A stretch of DNA of 10,505 nt from Myxococcales bacterium (GTDB lineage: Bacteria > Myxococcota_A > UBA9042 > PHBI01 > JAAZYN01). The position numbers and the translations under genes are program-made. The stretch lies in contig JAAZYN010000075.1 of NCBI GenBank assembly GCA_014239625.1, positions 1 to 10,505 of the forward strand. Reading direction: 5' to 3'. Shown piece after piece: positions 1-5,860 of this stretch (position 1 is the stretch's first letter; every line of letters starts with the position of its first letter). The notes beneath the pieces are model-generated. The model was given only the letters and a program-made list of their open reading frames with translations, ran no database searches and was not told the origin of the DNA.

Positions 1-202
1 GCAGGAGCACCGGCACCGACGCCTTACCGCGGAGCTGGCGCGTCGCCATGCGCAGGTAGGGCTCGCCCAGCATCGGCACGTACGCGATGAAGTCGAAGGG
101 CACGCGCTTGAGCGTCAAGCCCCAGGTCACGCGGTCGGTCCAGGGCGAGTACGAGAGCCCGATGACCGTGCAACCCGTGGGGTAGTCAGTGCGTGCGACC
201 AT
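1..202 (-). CDS. glutathione S-transferase-like protein, N-terminal part (truncated by window edge)
   Basis: Reading the minus strand from the ATG at 202-200 gives 67 codons with no stop before the window edge, so only the N-terminal domain is seen. The protein contains VIGLSYSPWTDRVTWGL (residues 13-29), then LGEPYLR, then a GK-SVPVLL segment at the edge. This is the layout of the thioredoxin-fold N-terminal domain of the GST superfamily: first beta strand, an S-x-S-P-W active-site loop, helix 1, and the strand containing the cis-proline (the VP in SVPVL), which contacts the gamma-glutamyl part of glutathione. The gene probably encodes a cytosolic glutathione-dependent transferase or a GST-fold protein; the substrate cannot be told. 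A purine-rich GAGGGAG (plus positions 204-210) lies immediately upstream of the ATG and supports this start. The C-terminal helical domain is outside the window. A 212-base gap separates it from the TolC-like gene upstream, so it need not belong to that operon. Confidence 0.8.
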   Translation of the reverse strand, partial: MVARTDYPTGCTVIGLSYSPWTDRVTWGLTLKRVPFDFIAYVPMLGEPYLRMATRQLRGKASVPVLL

Positions 203-414
203 GCTCCCTCGGTACCACACTGAACCCTCATCGGCCACCGGGCGCGATGTGCCGCGCCGCGCGGTCCGTACTCCTCGATCGATCCCCCGGCGCCGCATCC
301 GGCCGCCGTCTCTTGGCGATGCGCTGGGTTCGCTGACCGGATCCCGCAGCGCCGGCGCTCAGGCAGACGGCCCCGGGGCGCGTACCGACGGTCGCCCAAC
401 GCTCGGGCGCCGTT
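203..414. other. intergenic spacer with weak terminator-like hairpin
   Basis: No convincing gene lies between the end of the TolC-like gene and the start of the GST-like gene. Just past the TolC-like stop codon there is an inverted repeat, CGCCC (393-397) and GGGCG (405-409) with a 7-base loop. It could end the operon transcript, but it has no T-tract. A CGATCGAT palindrome sits near 276-283. No clear promoter for the GST-like gene was recognised. Confidence 0.35.
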
Positions 415-1743
415 CTACGGCTGGGGCCCGAGCGGGCCGCCGCCGGCTCTCTCCAGCGCAGCGCGAGCATATCGCGCCTCGATCTTGGCTGACAGCACCA
501 CGGCCTCGGCGTCGAGTTGACGGAGCCTCGCTCGCTCGAGCTGCTCCAAGGTCGCGGTGCGCGCGGCCACGGCTTTTGCCACCGCACCGACATGGCGCGC
601 CGCCGCCGCCAGCAGCATCGCTTCGCTACGCTTGGCCCCGGCGAGGGCGCTCTCGAGGCGCCGGCGAGCGGTCGTGATCTCGTGACCGATGGTCACCGCC
701 CAGCGCTCGCGCTCTAGCTGCGCCCGCAAGAGCTGCGCGCGGGCACGCTGGATACCACCCTGGTTCTGGTGGAACAGGGGCAGCGTGAACCCGATGGTGA
801 CTTCAAACGCCGATCCCTTCAGCGGCGACTGAAAACGGTATCCGAGCTGCGCGAAGTCGAACCAGGGCCACCCTTCGCTGCGCTCGACATAGACTCGCGC
901 CCTCGCCGCATTCACCGCCCAGGCGGCATCTGCCGGTTGATGACGACGCTGCAACGCCAGCTTCACCAGCGCCTCGTCGGTTGGCAGCTCCGTGTGTTTG
1001 AGCTGGGCGCCTGGGAGCCGGGTGGTAAAACTCGCGTCGTCAGCGGCCCCGATAAGCCGCGCCAGACGCGCGTGCGGAGCTCGCTGGCCAGACACGAGCC
1101 TCGCGACCTTGCGCTCTTGAAAAACAACCGCCAGCCGCGCCTGGGAGGCCGAGGCCATCGTGCCGATCCCTCGGGACGTGCGCTCTCGCTCGAGGGTCTC
1201 GATGGCCTGGAGGGCTCCCAGCCGGCGCTTCTCGAGGCCGATGCGCTCTCGCGCTGCCCACATCGCGACGAAGAGGTCGACCACCTCCCCGCGGATGTCG
1301 GCCTCCGTGGCTCGGCGCCCTGCACGCCTACGATGCACCCGCGCCCGCGCGGCGTCCTCACGAGCGGCGAGACGGCCCGGTACAGGGATGGGAAATCGTA
1401 ACGACAGCTCGACGTTCGGGTCTCCCTCGATGAGGTCATCGAAGTCCACGTTGCTGACCCGCAGCTGAGGGTTCCGAGGCTGCCCGGCGGCTCGGATACC
1501 CGCCCGCGCCACGTCGACATCCGCGTCCGCCATGCGTAGCTCCAGGCTGGCCGCCTGGGCCAGCCTGACCGCGTCGTCGAGGGTGAGCTCCGCCGGGATG
1601 TTGCGTGCAGTACGTCGCTGCTGGGCCTGCCGCCAGCTCTGCACATCGTCAACGACGCTGGGGGTGCTGGTCGCGCTGTAGCAACCCGTGGCTGCCACAG
1701 CGAGACCTGCGGTCAGCGCCGCGGCCAGGGCAACTCGGTCCAC
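415..1743 (-). CDS. TolC-family outer membrane efflux protein, probable lipoprotein
   Basis: The 442-residue product is of usual length for outer membrane factors of the TolC/OprM/CzcC group, which trimerise into a beta-barrel plus periplasmic alpha-helical tunnel and dock onto a HlyD/MFP adaptor. The N-terminus is a short hydrophobic signal ending in AVAATGC, a near match to a lipobox with Cys21 as the acylation site; residue -3 is Ala rather than the preferred Leu. The first OEP repeat begins near residue 52 with LTLDDAVRLAQAASLELR, typical of the family. A second, weaker half (about residues 260-430) has a beta-strand segment FEVTIGFTLPLF followed by long Arg/Ala/Glu-rich helices. The start is GTG at 1743, with AGGAG (plus 1749-1753) five bases upstream. 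The start lies inside the end of the adaptor gene (31-base overlap), which suggests coupled translation. The partner adaptor is encoded immediately upstream; the transported substrate is unknown. Confidence 0.85.
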   Translation of the reverse strand: MDRVALAAALTAGLAVAATGCYSATSTPSVVDDVQSWRQAQQRRTARNIPAELTLDDAVRLAQAASLELRMADADVDVARAGIRAAGQPRNPQLRVSNVDFDDLIEGDPNVELSLRFPIPVPGRLAAREDAARARVHRRRAGRRATEADIRGEVVDLFVAMWAARERIGLEKRRLGALQAIETLERERTSRGIGTMASASQARLAVVFQERKVARLVSGQRAPHARLARLIGAADDASFTTRLPGAQLKHTELPTDEALVKLALQRRHQPADAAWAVNAARARVYVERSEGWPWFDFAQLGYRFQSPLKGSAFEVTIGFTLPLFHQNQGGIQRARAQLLRAQLERERWAVTIGHEITTARRRLESALAGAKRSEAMLLAAAARHVGAVAKAVAARTATLEQLERARLRQLDAEAVVLSAKIEARYARAALERAGGGPLGPQP

Positions 1744-3791
1744 GCCTGCTCCTGTGCGCCGCGATCAAAGACCACCATCATCTGCCCCGCCGTGGGAGAC
1801 TTGGACAACCCCTCTGGCTTGAGGCTGGGGAAGTTCCGCAGCAGCCGAGCCGACAGGTGACCGGCACGCGGATGACGAACGTACCAGAGCGCTCCCGCCG
1901 GCGACCCCTTGGTCTTGTCCGAGGTGGTGGCGGCGATGACCAGCCCGCCATCTGGGAGCAGGAGGAGCTCTGCGACGCCTCCGGGGTGAGAGATCCCAGC
2001 CCCGTCCGAGCAGCTCACCTTGACGGTCGCCCACAGGGAGAGCTCACCGGCCTCCAGGGTCCCCTCGTCGATGAGTCGCTCCGGATAGCGAAGATGCCAT
2101 ATCTGGGCCCGGCCCTTGTCGTCCAAAGGCGCCTTCAGACCGATCAACAGGCCGCTGGGAGGATACGCCGCGAGCCCCTCGATGTTCAGACGCTCGAGGG
2201 CGCCCCCACCCACCCCGAGATCGCGAAGGGTCTGCGGGCTGGATTTTTGGAGCAGGGTGTAGAGAAGCACCGGGGGGGCGGCCGAGAAGCTGCGCCCCGT
2301 GGCCGGCATCAGACGGGTGAACACCTGGCGCTTTTCGGGGCGACGGCCCTTCTTCGAACGCGAGCTGGAGCTGATGACCCAGAGCCCTCCAGCGGGCGCC
2401 TCAGCGATGCCCTCGAGATCGCTCCACTCGGTGATCCCGGTGACGACCAGCGGCTCGTCATCGAGGTTTCCCTCGCGGTCCATCGTGAAGACCCACGCGG
2501 CGTCGTCGTTGGAGCGCTTGTGGCCGGTGTCGTCGCTCACGATCACGTATCGGCTCAGCTGCTCCACCCAGCTCAGCCCTGATGCTTCGAAGCGGGTCAT
2601 CCGCGCCAGCTTGGGGGGCGTCTTCAGCGCCCGCACGGCCTTGTCGCGCTTGGACACAGCGGCTGGCGTGGAGGCGCGAGCCATGTCTCGGTGGGGGATC
2701 TCGGCGCCGTCGAATCGCGCCACGAAGCGCTGACCGGCCACGAGCTCTGTGGGCACGTCCAGCGCTACGATGACCTCGCGGCCCCAGACCTCCTTGCGCG
2801 GCTCCGCCCGACACTGAACGGGGAGCGCGCCGACCTTGGGAGAGAGCATGACGACACGCCCACTGAGGACCAGGTTGGCTCCTTTGGGGCGCACCTCGAC
2901 CTTGGTGCCTACCTTGACAGCCAGCGCGCGCGCCTCGTCCAGGCAGGCCACGACCTCGTTTTTGACGTTGTCACTGACGATGGTGACCACCGCCATCCCG
3001 GTCGAGGCGACCTCGCCGCGTCGCAGCGACACGCGAGAGACGCGGCCCTTGACCGGGGCGCGGATCAAGAGGCGTTCACGCTCCGCGAGGAGACCGTCGA
3101 TGCGGCGGTTCAACACCTGCATCTTGGCCTCGAAGGGCGCGAGCAGCCCTTTGTGGGAATGGTCAGCGGCGATCGACACGCGCCGCTGCCGCACCGCGAC
3201 CAGCTGCTCTTCGAGTAACTGCACCTCCGGCTTGGCGGCTCCCAGCTCCTCCCGAACACCCGCCAGCTGGACCTTGAGCTCACCGTCGGATCGGGCCCGC
3301 GTCGTGAGCTTGGCGTCGAGCAGCTCGTCGAGCTGTCTGCGCCGCGCTCGAAGCGCCTTGAGCTGGGCGCCGTGGACGCGTCTGCGCTGTTTCGCCCGCA
3401 CCAGGTCGCGCTCGGCCCGCGCGGCCGCCGTGTCCATTCGTTGGAGCAGCAGCTGCCGGGCGACGCTGGCCTTCACCGCGGCGGCCTCCCGATCGGCCTT
3501 CACGCGTGCGGTCTCAGCCTCCAGGACGGCGATCTTGGCCTCAAGGTCGCGTCCATCCAGCACCGCCAGGACTTGCCCCGCCTCGACGGCCTGGCCGAGA
3601 GTCACCGACACGGCCTCGACTCGGCCGGGTCGGGTCGCCGCCACCCTGTATTTGGCCGACTTGGCGTAGGCCAGCACGGGCGCGTTGCTCGCGGTGTCGT
3701 ACCAGAGGAGCCCCGCAGCGCCCATAGTGGTGATCCAGACCGCCCAGGGGGCGACCTTCGTCCTCAGCGTTCTGGTAAAGCCTCGTGACAC
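1713..3791 (-). CDS. HlyD-type membrane fusion protein fused to a C-terminal phytase/DUF3616-like beta-propeller
   Basis: The 692-residue product has an inner membrane anchor at residues 13-31 and a first lipoyl half-motif at about 48-82 (RPGRVEAVSVTLGQAVEAGQ). A long Arg/Ala/Glu-rich coiled coil covers about 83-240, the second lipoyl half is at 242-272 (RAPVKGRVSRVSLRRGEV), and a beta-barrel follows at about 275-365. This is a complete periplasmic adaptor of the HlyD/EmrA type, expected to bridge an inner membrane protein to the TolC-like factor encoded downstream. Typical adaptors end near here at 350-450 residues. This one continues with about 295 residues (398-692) resembling SdiA-regulated, DUF3616 or phytase-esterase-like propellers: FEASGLSWV, YVIVSDDTG, DLEGIAEAP (458-466), LWVISSSS, NIEGLAAYP (536-544), LLIGLKAPL and KPEGLS (658-663). 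The repeated (D/N/P)EG(L/I)(A/S) blades are the main clue. No catalytic residues can be assigned. The start is GTG at 3791 with a GGAGAG 10 bases upstream, and an in-frame stop lies just before it. Propeller function is unknown; a phosphate-ester role is only an inference. Confidence 0.83.
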   Translation of the reverse strand: MSRGFTRTLRTKVAPWAVWITTMGAAGLLWYDTASNAPVLAYAKSAKYRVAATRPGRVEAVSVTLGQAVEAGQVLAVLDGRDLEAKIAVLEAETARVKADREAAAVKASVARQLLLQRMDTAAARAERDLVRAKQRRRVHGAQLKALRARRRQLDELLDAKLTTRARSDGELKVQLAGVREELGAAKPEVQLLEEQLVAVRQRRVSIAADHSHKGLLAPFEAKMQVLNRRIDGLLAERERLLIRAPVKGRVSRVSLRRGEVASTGMAVVTIVSDNVKNEVVACLDEARALAVKVGTKVEVRPKGANLVLSGRVVMLSPKVGALPVQCRAEPRKEVWGREVIVALDVPTELVAGQRFVARFDGAEIPHRDMARASTPAAVSKRDKAVRALKTPPKLARMTRFEASGLSWVEQLSRYVIVSDDTGHKRSNDDAAWVFTMDREGNLDDEPLVVTGITEWSDLEGIAEAPAGGLWVISSSSRSKKGRRPEKRQVFTRLMPATGRSFSAAPPVLLYTLLQKSSPQTLRDLGVGGGALERLNIEGLAAYPPSGLLIGLKAPLDDKGRAQIWHLRYPERLIDEGTLEAGELSLWATVKVSCSDGAGISHPGGVAELLLLPDGGLVIAATTSDKTKGSPAGALWYVRHPRAGHLSARLLRNFPSLKPEGLSKSPTAGQMMVVFDRGAQEQAWTELPWPRR

Positions 3792-3962
3792 GTCCGGTCA
3801 GCTCTCCGCCTGGACCACGGAGGGTCCGGGGTCGTCGTCGCTCCGGCGCGGAGCCTCACGACCTGTCCACGGCGCCCGGTGACGACCTGTAGCGACCGCC
3901 CGGCCAGGCGGCGCCATCGGTCGAGAGCCACACAGCCTCGGAGTGGGGACGGACATCGGGCC
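3792..3962. other. intra-operon gap with GC-rich inverted repeats
   Basis: This 171-base spacer between the DUF4956 gene and the adaptor gene has no reading frame worth calling. It holds GCTCCG/CGGAGC (3840-3845 and 3849-3854, 3-base loop) and CCGCC/GGCGG (3896-3900 and 3907-3911). These may be mRNA stability or attenuation hairpins, or simply chance in GC-rich DNA. No internal promoter was convincing, so it is unclear whether the adaptor and TolC-like genes are cotranscribed with the upstream pair. Confidence 0.3.
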
Positions 3963-4646
3963 TTAGACCTCCACCGTCGGCTCTTCGAGATAGAGCGACA
4001 CGTCGCGGACGTCTGCCACCGCCTGGAGCGCGGCGATCAACCGATGCTGCCCGGCGTCGTCGCCGAAACGCACATGATAGGCATGCTCCACCGCCTCACC
4101 TTGCGCCACATCGCGCAGCGTCACCAGGGTAAACCGCCGGGTGTGGGTCTTCAGGGCGGCTGCGACCTGGTCAGCGTCGCTCGCCGATGGGGCGGTGAAG
4201 CGCAGCAGCCCGTCGAAATGACGCTGCCCACCGAACTCCGTGCCCGCGAGCAAGACCGCCGCGATCACGAACACGACGGTGCCCAGGATAGCGGCGCCGT
4301 GGGCGCGTAGCCCCGCAGAGATACCGACACCGAGGGACGCGAAGACGAAGATCATGTCTCGCGGGTCACGCATCGCCGTGCGGAAGCGAATGATGGCGAG
4401 GGAGCCCGCGATCCCCAGCCCCGCCGCGATGTTGTTGTTGATAGCCAACATCAGCATCGCGGCGATGATGCTACCCAGCGCCACGGCTTGAACGTACGAC
4501 CGTGAGTAGGACATGCCCCGGAAGGTCCACACGTAGGTCGCCGCGATGGCTTGGGTCAGCCCGAACGCCAGCAGCAGGCTGACGGCCGCGTCGTTGAGGG
4601 TGACCGGGCCCGTGCCGGCTCCGGAGAAGAGGTCAAAGGGGTTCAA
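3963..4646 (-). CDS. DUF4956 family integral membrane protein
   Basis: The 227-residue product has four hydrophobic segments, at about 22-42, 54-84, 97-113 and 116-135, and then a soluble C-terminal domain of about 90 residues. The family signature is clear: NNNIAAGLGIAGSLAIIRFR (70-89), then RDPRDMIFVFASLGVGISAG (93-112). The loop with charged IRFRT...RDPRD between hydrophobic stretches is the most conserved part of DUF4956. Its biochemical role is unknown. In many bacteria these genes sit beside VTC-domain polyphosphate polymerase genes, and often CotH-kinase genes; the VTC partner is directly upstream here. The start is TTG at 4646, one base after the VTC stop codon (TAG at 4650-4648), so the two are almost certainly translated from one message. 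The Shine-Dalgarno is only a G-rich stretch, which fits reliance on coupling. It may be the inner membrane component that docks with the HlyD-type adaptor, but this is inference. Confidence 0.87.
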   Translation of the reverse strand: MNPFDLFSGAGTGPVTLNDAAVSLLLAFGLTQAIAATYVWTFRGMSYSRSYVQAVALGSIIAAMLMLAINNNIAAGLGIAGSLAIIRFRTAMRDPRDMIFVFASLGVGISAGLRAHGAAILGTVVFVIAAVLLAGTEFGGQRHFDGLLRFTAPSASDADQVAAALKTHTRRFTLVTLRDVAQGEAVEHAYHVRFGDDAGQHRLIAALQAVADVRDVSLYLEEPTVEV

Positions 4647-4647
4647 A

Positions 4648-5400
4648 CTACGTCGGCCCCCGCGCCGTGCGAAGCATGGGTCGAGCGAAGATACCCTGGA
4701 TCGCGGTCCCGTATTTCGAGAAGGCGCGGCGCGGCAGGTCGAACCTCTGCACGACTCGAGAGAGCCACGAGGGCACCGCGCGCCCGAACTTCAACTCCAA
4801 AATCGTCGGTGATTTCGGACCGTTGAATCGCGCGGGCGGGGCCGCGTCGTTGGGGCGCCACCGTCGCTCGTCGGTGTCTAGGCACCATTGTTCCATGGGC
4901 TGATGACGGATACCCGTGTCGAACGTAACGCGCGCATATCGGTCCAGTGTGCTCACCCATGGCTCTCGTTCGTACCTGACGATGACCACCGGCTCCAAGC
5001 AATGGCGCATCTTGAGGGCCAGAAAACGCTCGACCGCCGGGTCTGAGACCTTCGTGGGTGGCCGCTCCACGAGCTCTCTCCAGGCGTCACGGCTCACCGG
5101 GCCGCGCGTCTTCAAGATGATGTCCCCGTTGCGCCCCTTGATCTCCAAAAAGACCTTGGAGCCAGGTGCCGCAGGATAGGATCGTATGCGGGCCTTGAAG
5201 CGCTCGGGCAGCTCCAGGTTGTTGGCCTGGTAGAGTTGGAAGTCACGGGTGTCCAGGTACAGGCTGTCGATGGTGTACCGGTTGCGCGGCATGTCCACGG
5301 CCATCTTGTCGAGCACGCAGTATGGCCGAATCGCCTCGCGGACCCCGTCGTGGGTCGCCTCGTCGATGAGGTACTTGTACTCGCGCCGAGCTATGCGCAG
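4648..5400 (-). CDS. VTC-domain polyphosphate polymerase family protein (start uncertain)
   Basis: The product belongs to the VTC/triphosphate tunnel metalloenzyme superfamily; in yeast Vtc4 this domain polymerises the gamma-phosphate of ATP into polyphosphate. The tunnel motifs appear in order (numbering from the CTG at 5400): RREYKYLID (5-13), YTIDSLYLDT (42-51), RFKARIRSY (67-75), FLEIKGR (84-90), VIVRYERE, ARVTFDTGIR, ILELKF and SKYGTAI near the C-terminus. The basic and acidic residues that line the tunnel and bind metal in Vtc4 therefore seem present, suggesting an active enzyme. The protein is soluble and ends next to the DUF4956 membrane protein gene. The start is a problem. The first standard start in frame is GTG at 5316, which would remove the essential EYKY motif. 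Upstream of it, back to the stop at 5442-5440, there is no ATG, GTG or TTG. CTG at 5400 or ATT at 5412 (close after AGGAGG) are candidates, as is a +1-shifted ATG at 5443. Confidence 0.83.
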   Translation of the reverse strand: MRIARREYKYLIDEATHDGVREAIRPYCVLDKMAVDMPRNRYTIDSLYLDTRDFQLYQANNLELPERFKARIRSYPAAPGSKVFLEIKGRNGDIILKTRGPVSRDAWRELVERPPTKVSDPAVERFLALKMRHCLEPVVIVRYEREPWVSTLDRYARVTFDTGIRHQPMEQWCLDTDERRWRPNDAAPPARFNGPKSPTILELKFGRAVPSWLSRVVQRFDLPRRAFSKYGTAIQGIFARPMLRTARGPT

Positions 5401-5726
5401 GGGATCCGAAATAGCCTCCTGATCAGCCTCGAGCGTGTGTCATAGCGGGCGCCCTGACCTCGCGTCCGCCGCGGCCGTGCGCCGGGTGTGGCGCACCTGC
5501 TCCGCCCTCCGACCCTCCCCTTGGGTCGGGCCGGCGCGCCGCACCGAGCCTCGTCGCGGGTGCGTGAGTCAACGGCACACCTCGCCCTGCGGATGCGGGC
5601 ACCCTCGCTCCGAGGGACGCCGAACGAGCGCCCAGCGCGCCAGGCCCGCTGGGTGGCTGCGTCGTCTCCGCTGGCGTGGGGTGTCATGGGCGCGGTCTCG
5701 TGTCGGGTCGAAGAGCAGGGCGAACG

Positions 5727-5755
5727 ATTATCGCAATATTGTCCCACGCCTGCAA
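5727..5755 (-). promoter_or_regulatory. sigma70-like promoter for the VTC operon
   Basis: On the minus strand TTGCAG (5755-5750) and GATAAT (5732-5727) are exactly 17 bases apart. The -10 matches consensus at five of six positions, the -35 only at three. The surrounding stretch, which includes CAATATTG, is one of the few AT-rich patches in this region. It points toward the VTC gene about 320 bases away. Transcription would begin near 5720. Confidence 0.45.
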
Positions 5756-5825
5756 CATCGCAGCGGGCGCGGCCTCCGCCTCATCGCGTGGCCCGCCGTC
5801 GGGCCACGGTTCGGCTCCAGGAGAC

Positions 5826-5853
5826 TTGGCCTGAGCGCGCGCTCGTGTAGGTT
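5826..5853 (+). promoter_or_regulatory. possible promoter of the YyaL-type gene
   Basis: TTGGCC (5826-5831) and TAGGTT (5848-5853) are 16 bases apart and end only 7 bases before the ATG at 5861. If real, the message would have almost no leader, which would fit the absence of a good Shine-Dalgarno there. The match to consensus is weak, so this is a tentative call. Confidence 0.22.
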
Positions 5854-5860
5854 CGTCGCT

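Larger units (their letters stand above)
5443..5860. other. divergent intergenic region with structured leader
   Basis: These roughly 420 bases lie between the divergent VTC operon and the YyaL-type gene, and no reading frame here looks like a protein. On the side transcribed toward the VTC gene there are three compact inverted repeats. They are CCGACCC/GGGTCGG (5509-5515 and 5523-5529), CCCTCG/CGAGGG (5602-5607 and 5611-5616, 3-base loop) and CCCAGCG/CGCTGGG (5631-5637 and 5647-5653). They may form a folded 5' leader, but none matches a riboswitch family that I recognise and none is followed by a T-tract. A minus-strand ATG at 5443-5441 opens a six-codon frame (MTHARG, stop at 5425-5423) just before the AGGAGG that precedes the VTC frame. 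Confidence 0.4.

Noticed and set aside
189..677. 162-codon plus-strand frame over the end of the TolC-like gene
   Set aside because: Arg/Pro/Ser-rich translation antisense to a recognised gene, with no ribosome binding site and no motif.
1605..2582. 325-codon plus-strand frame opposite the adaptor/TolC junction
   Set aside because: Composition is Arg/Pro/Gln-rich, with no domain, and it lies antisense to the propeller domain and the TolC start.
5391..5747. 118-codon minus-strand frame in the leader of the VTC gene
   Set aside because: Arg-rich, low-complexity translation with no similarity that I recognise; it overlaps the VTC start in another frame and spans the hairpin-rich leader.
5435..5860. 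N-terminal extension of the YyaL-type frame by 142 codons
   Set aside because: The extra residues are Arg/Pro/Ser-rich with no resemblance to the family, and the conserved region starts after the ATG at 5861. The frame is open by chance in GC-rich DNA.
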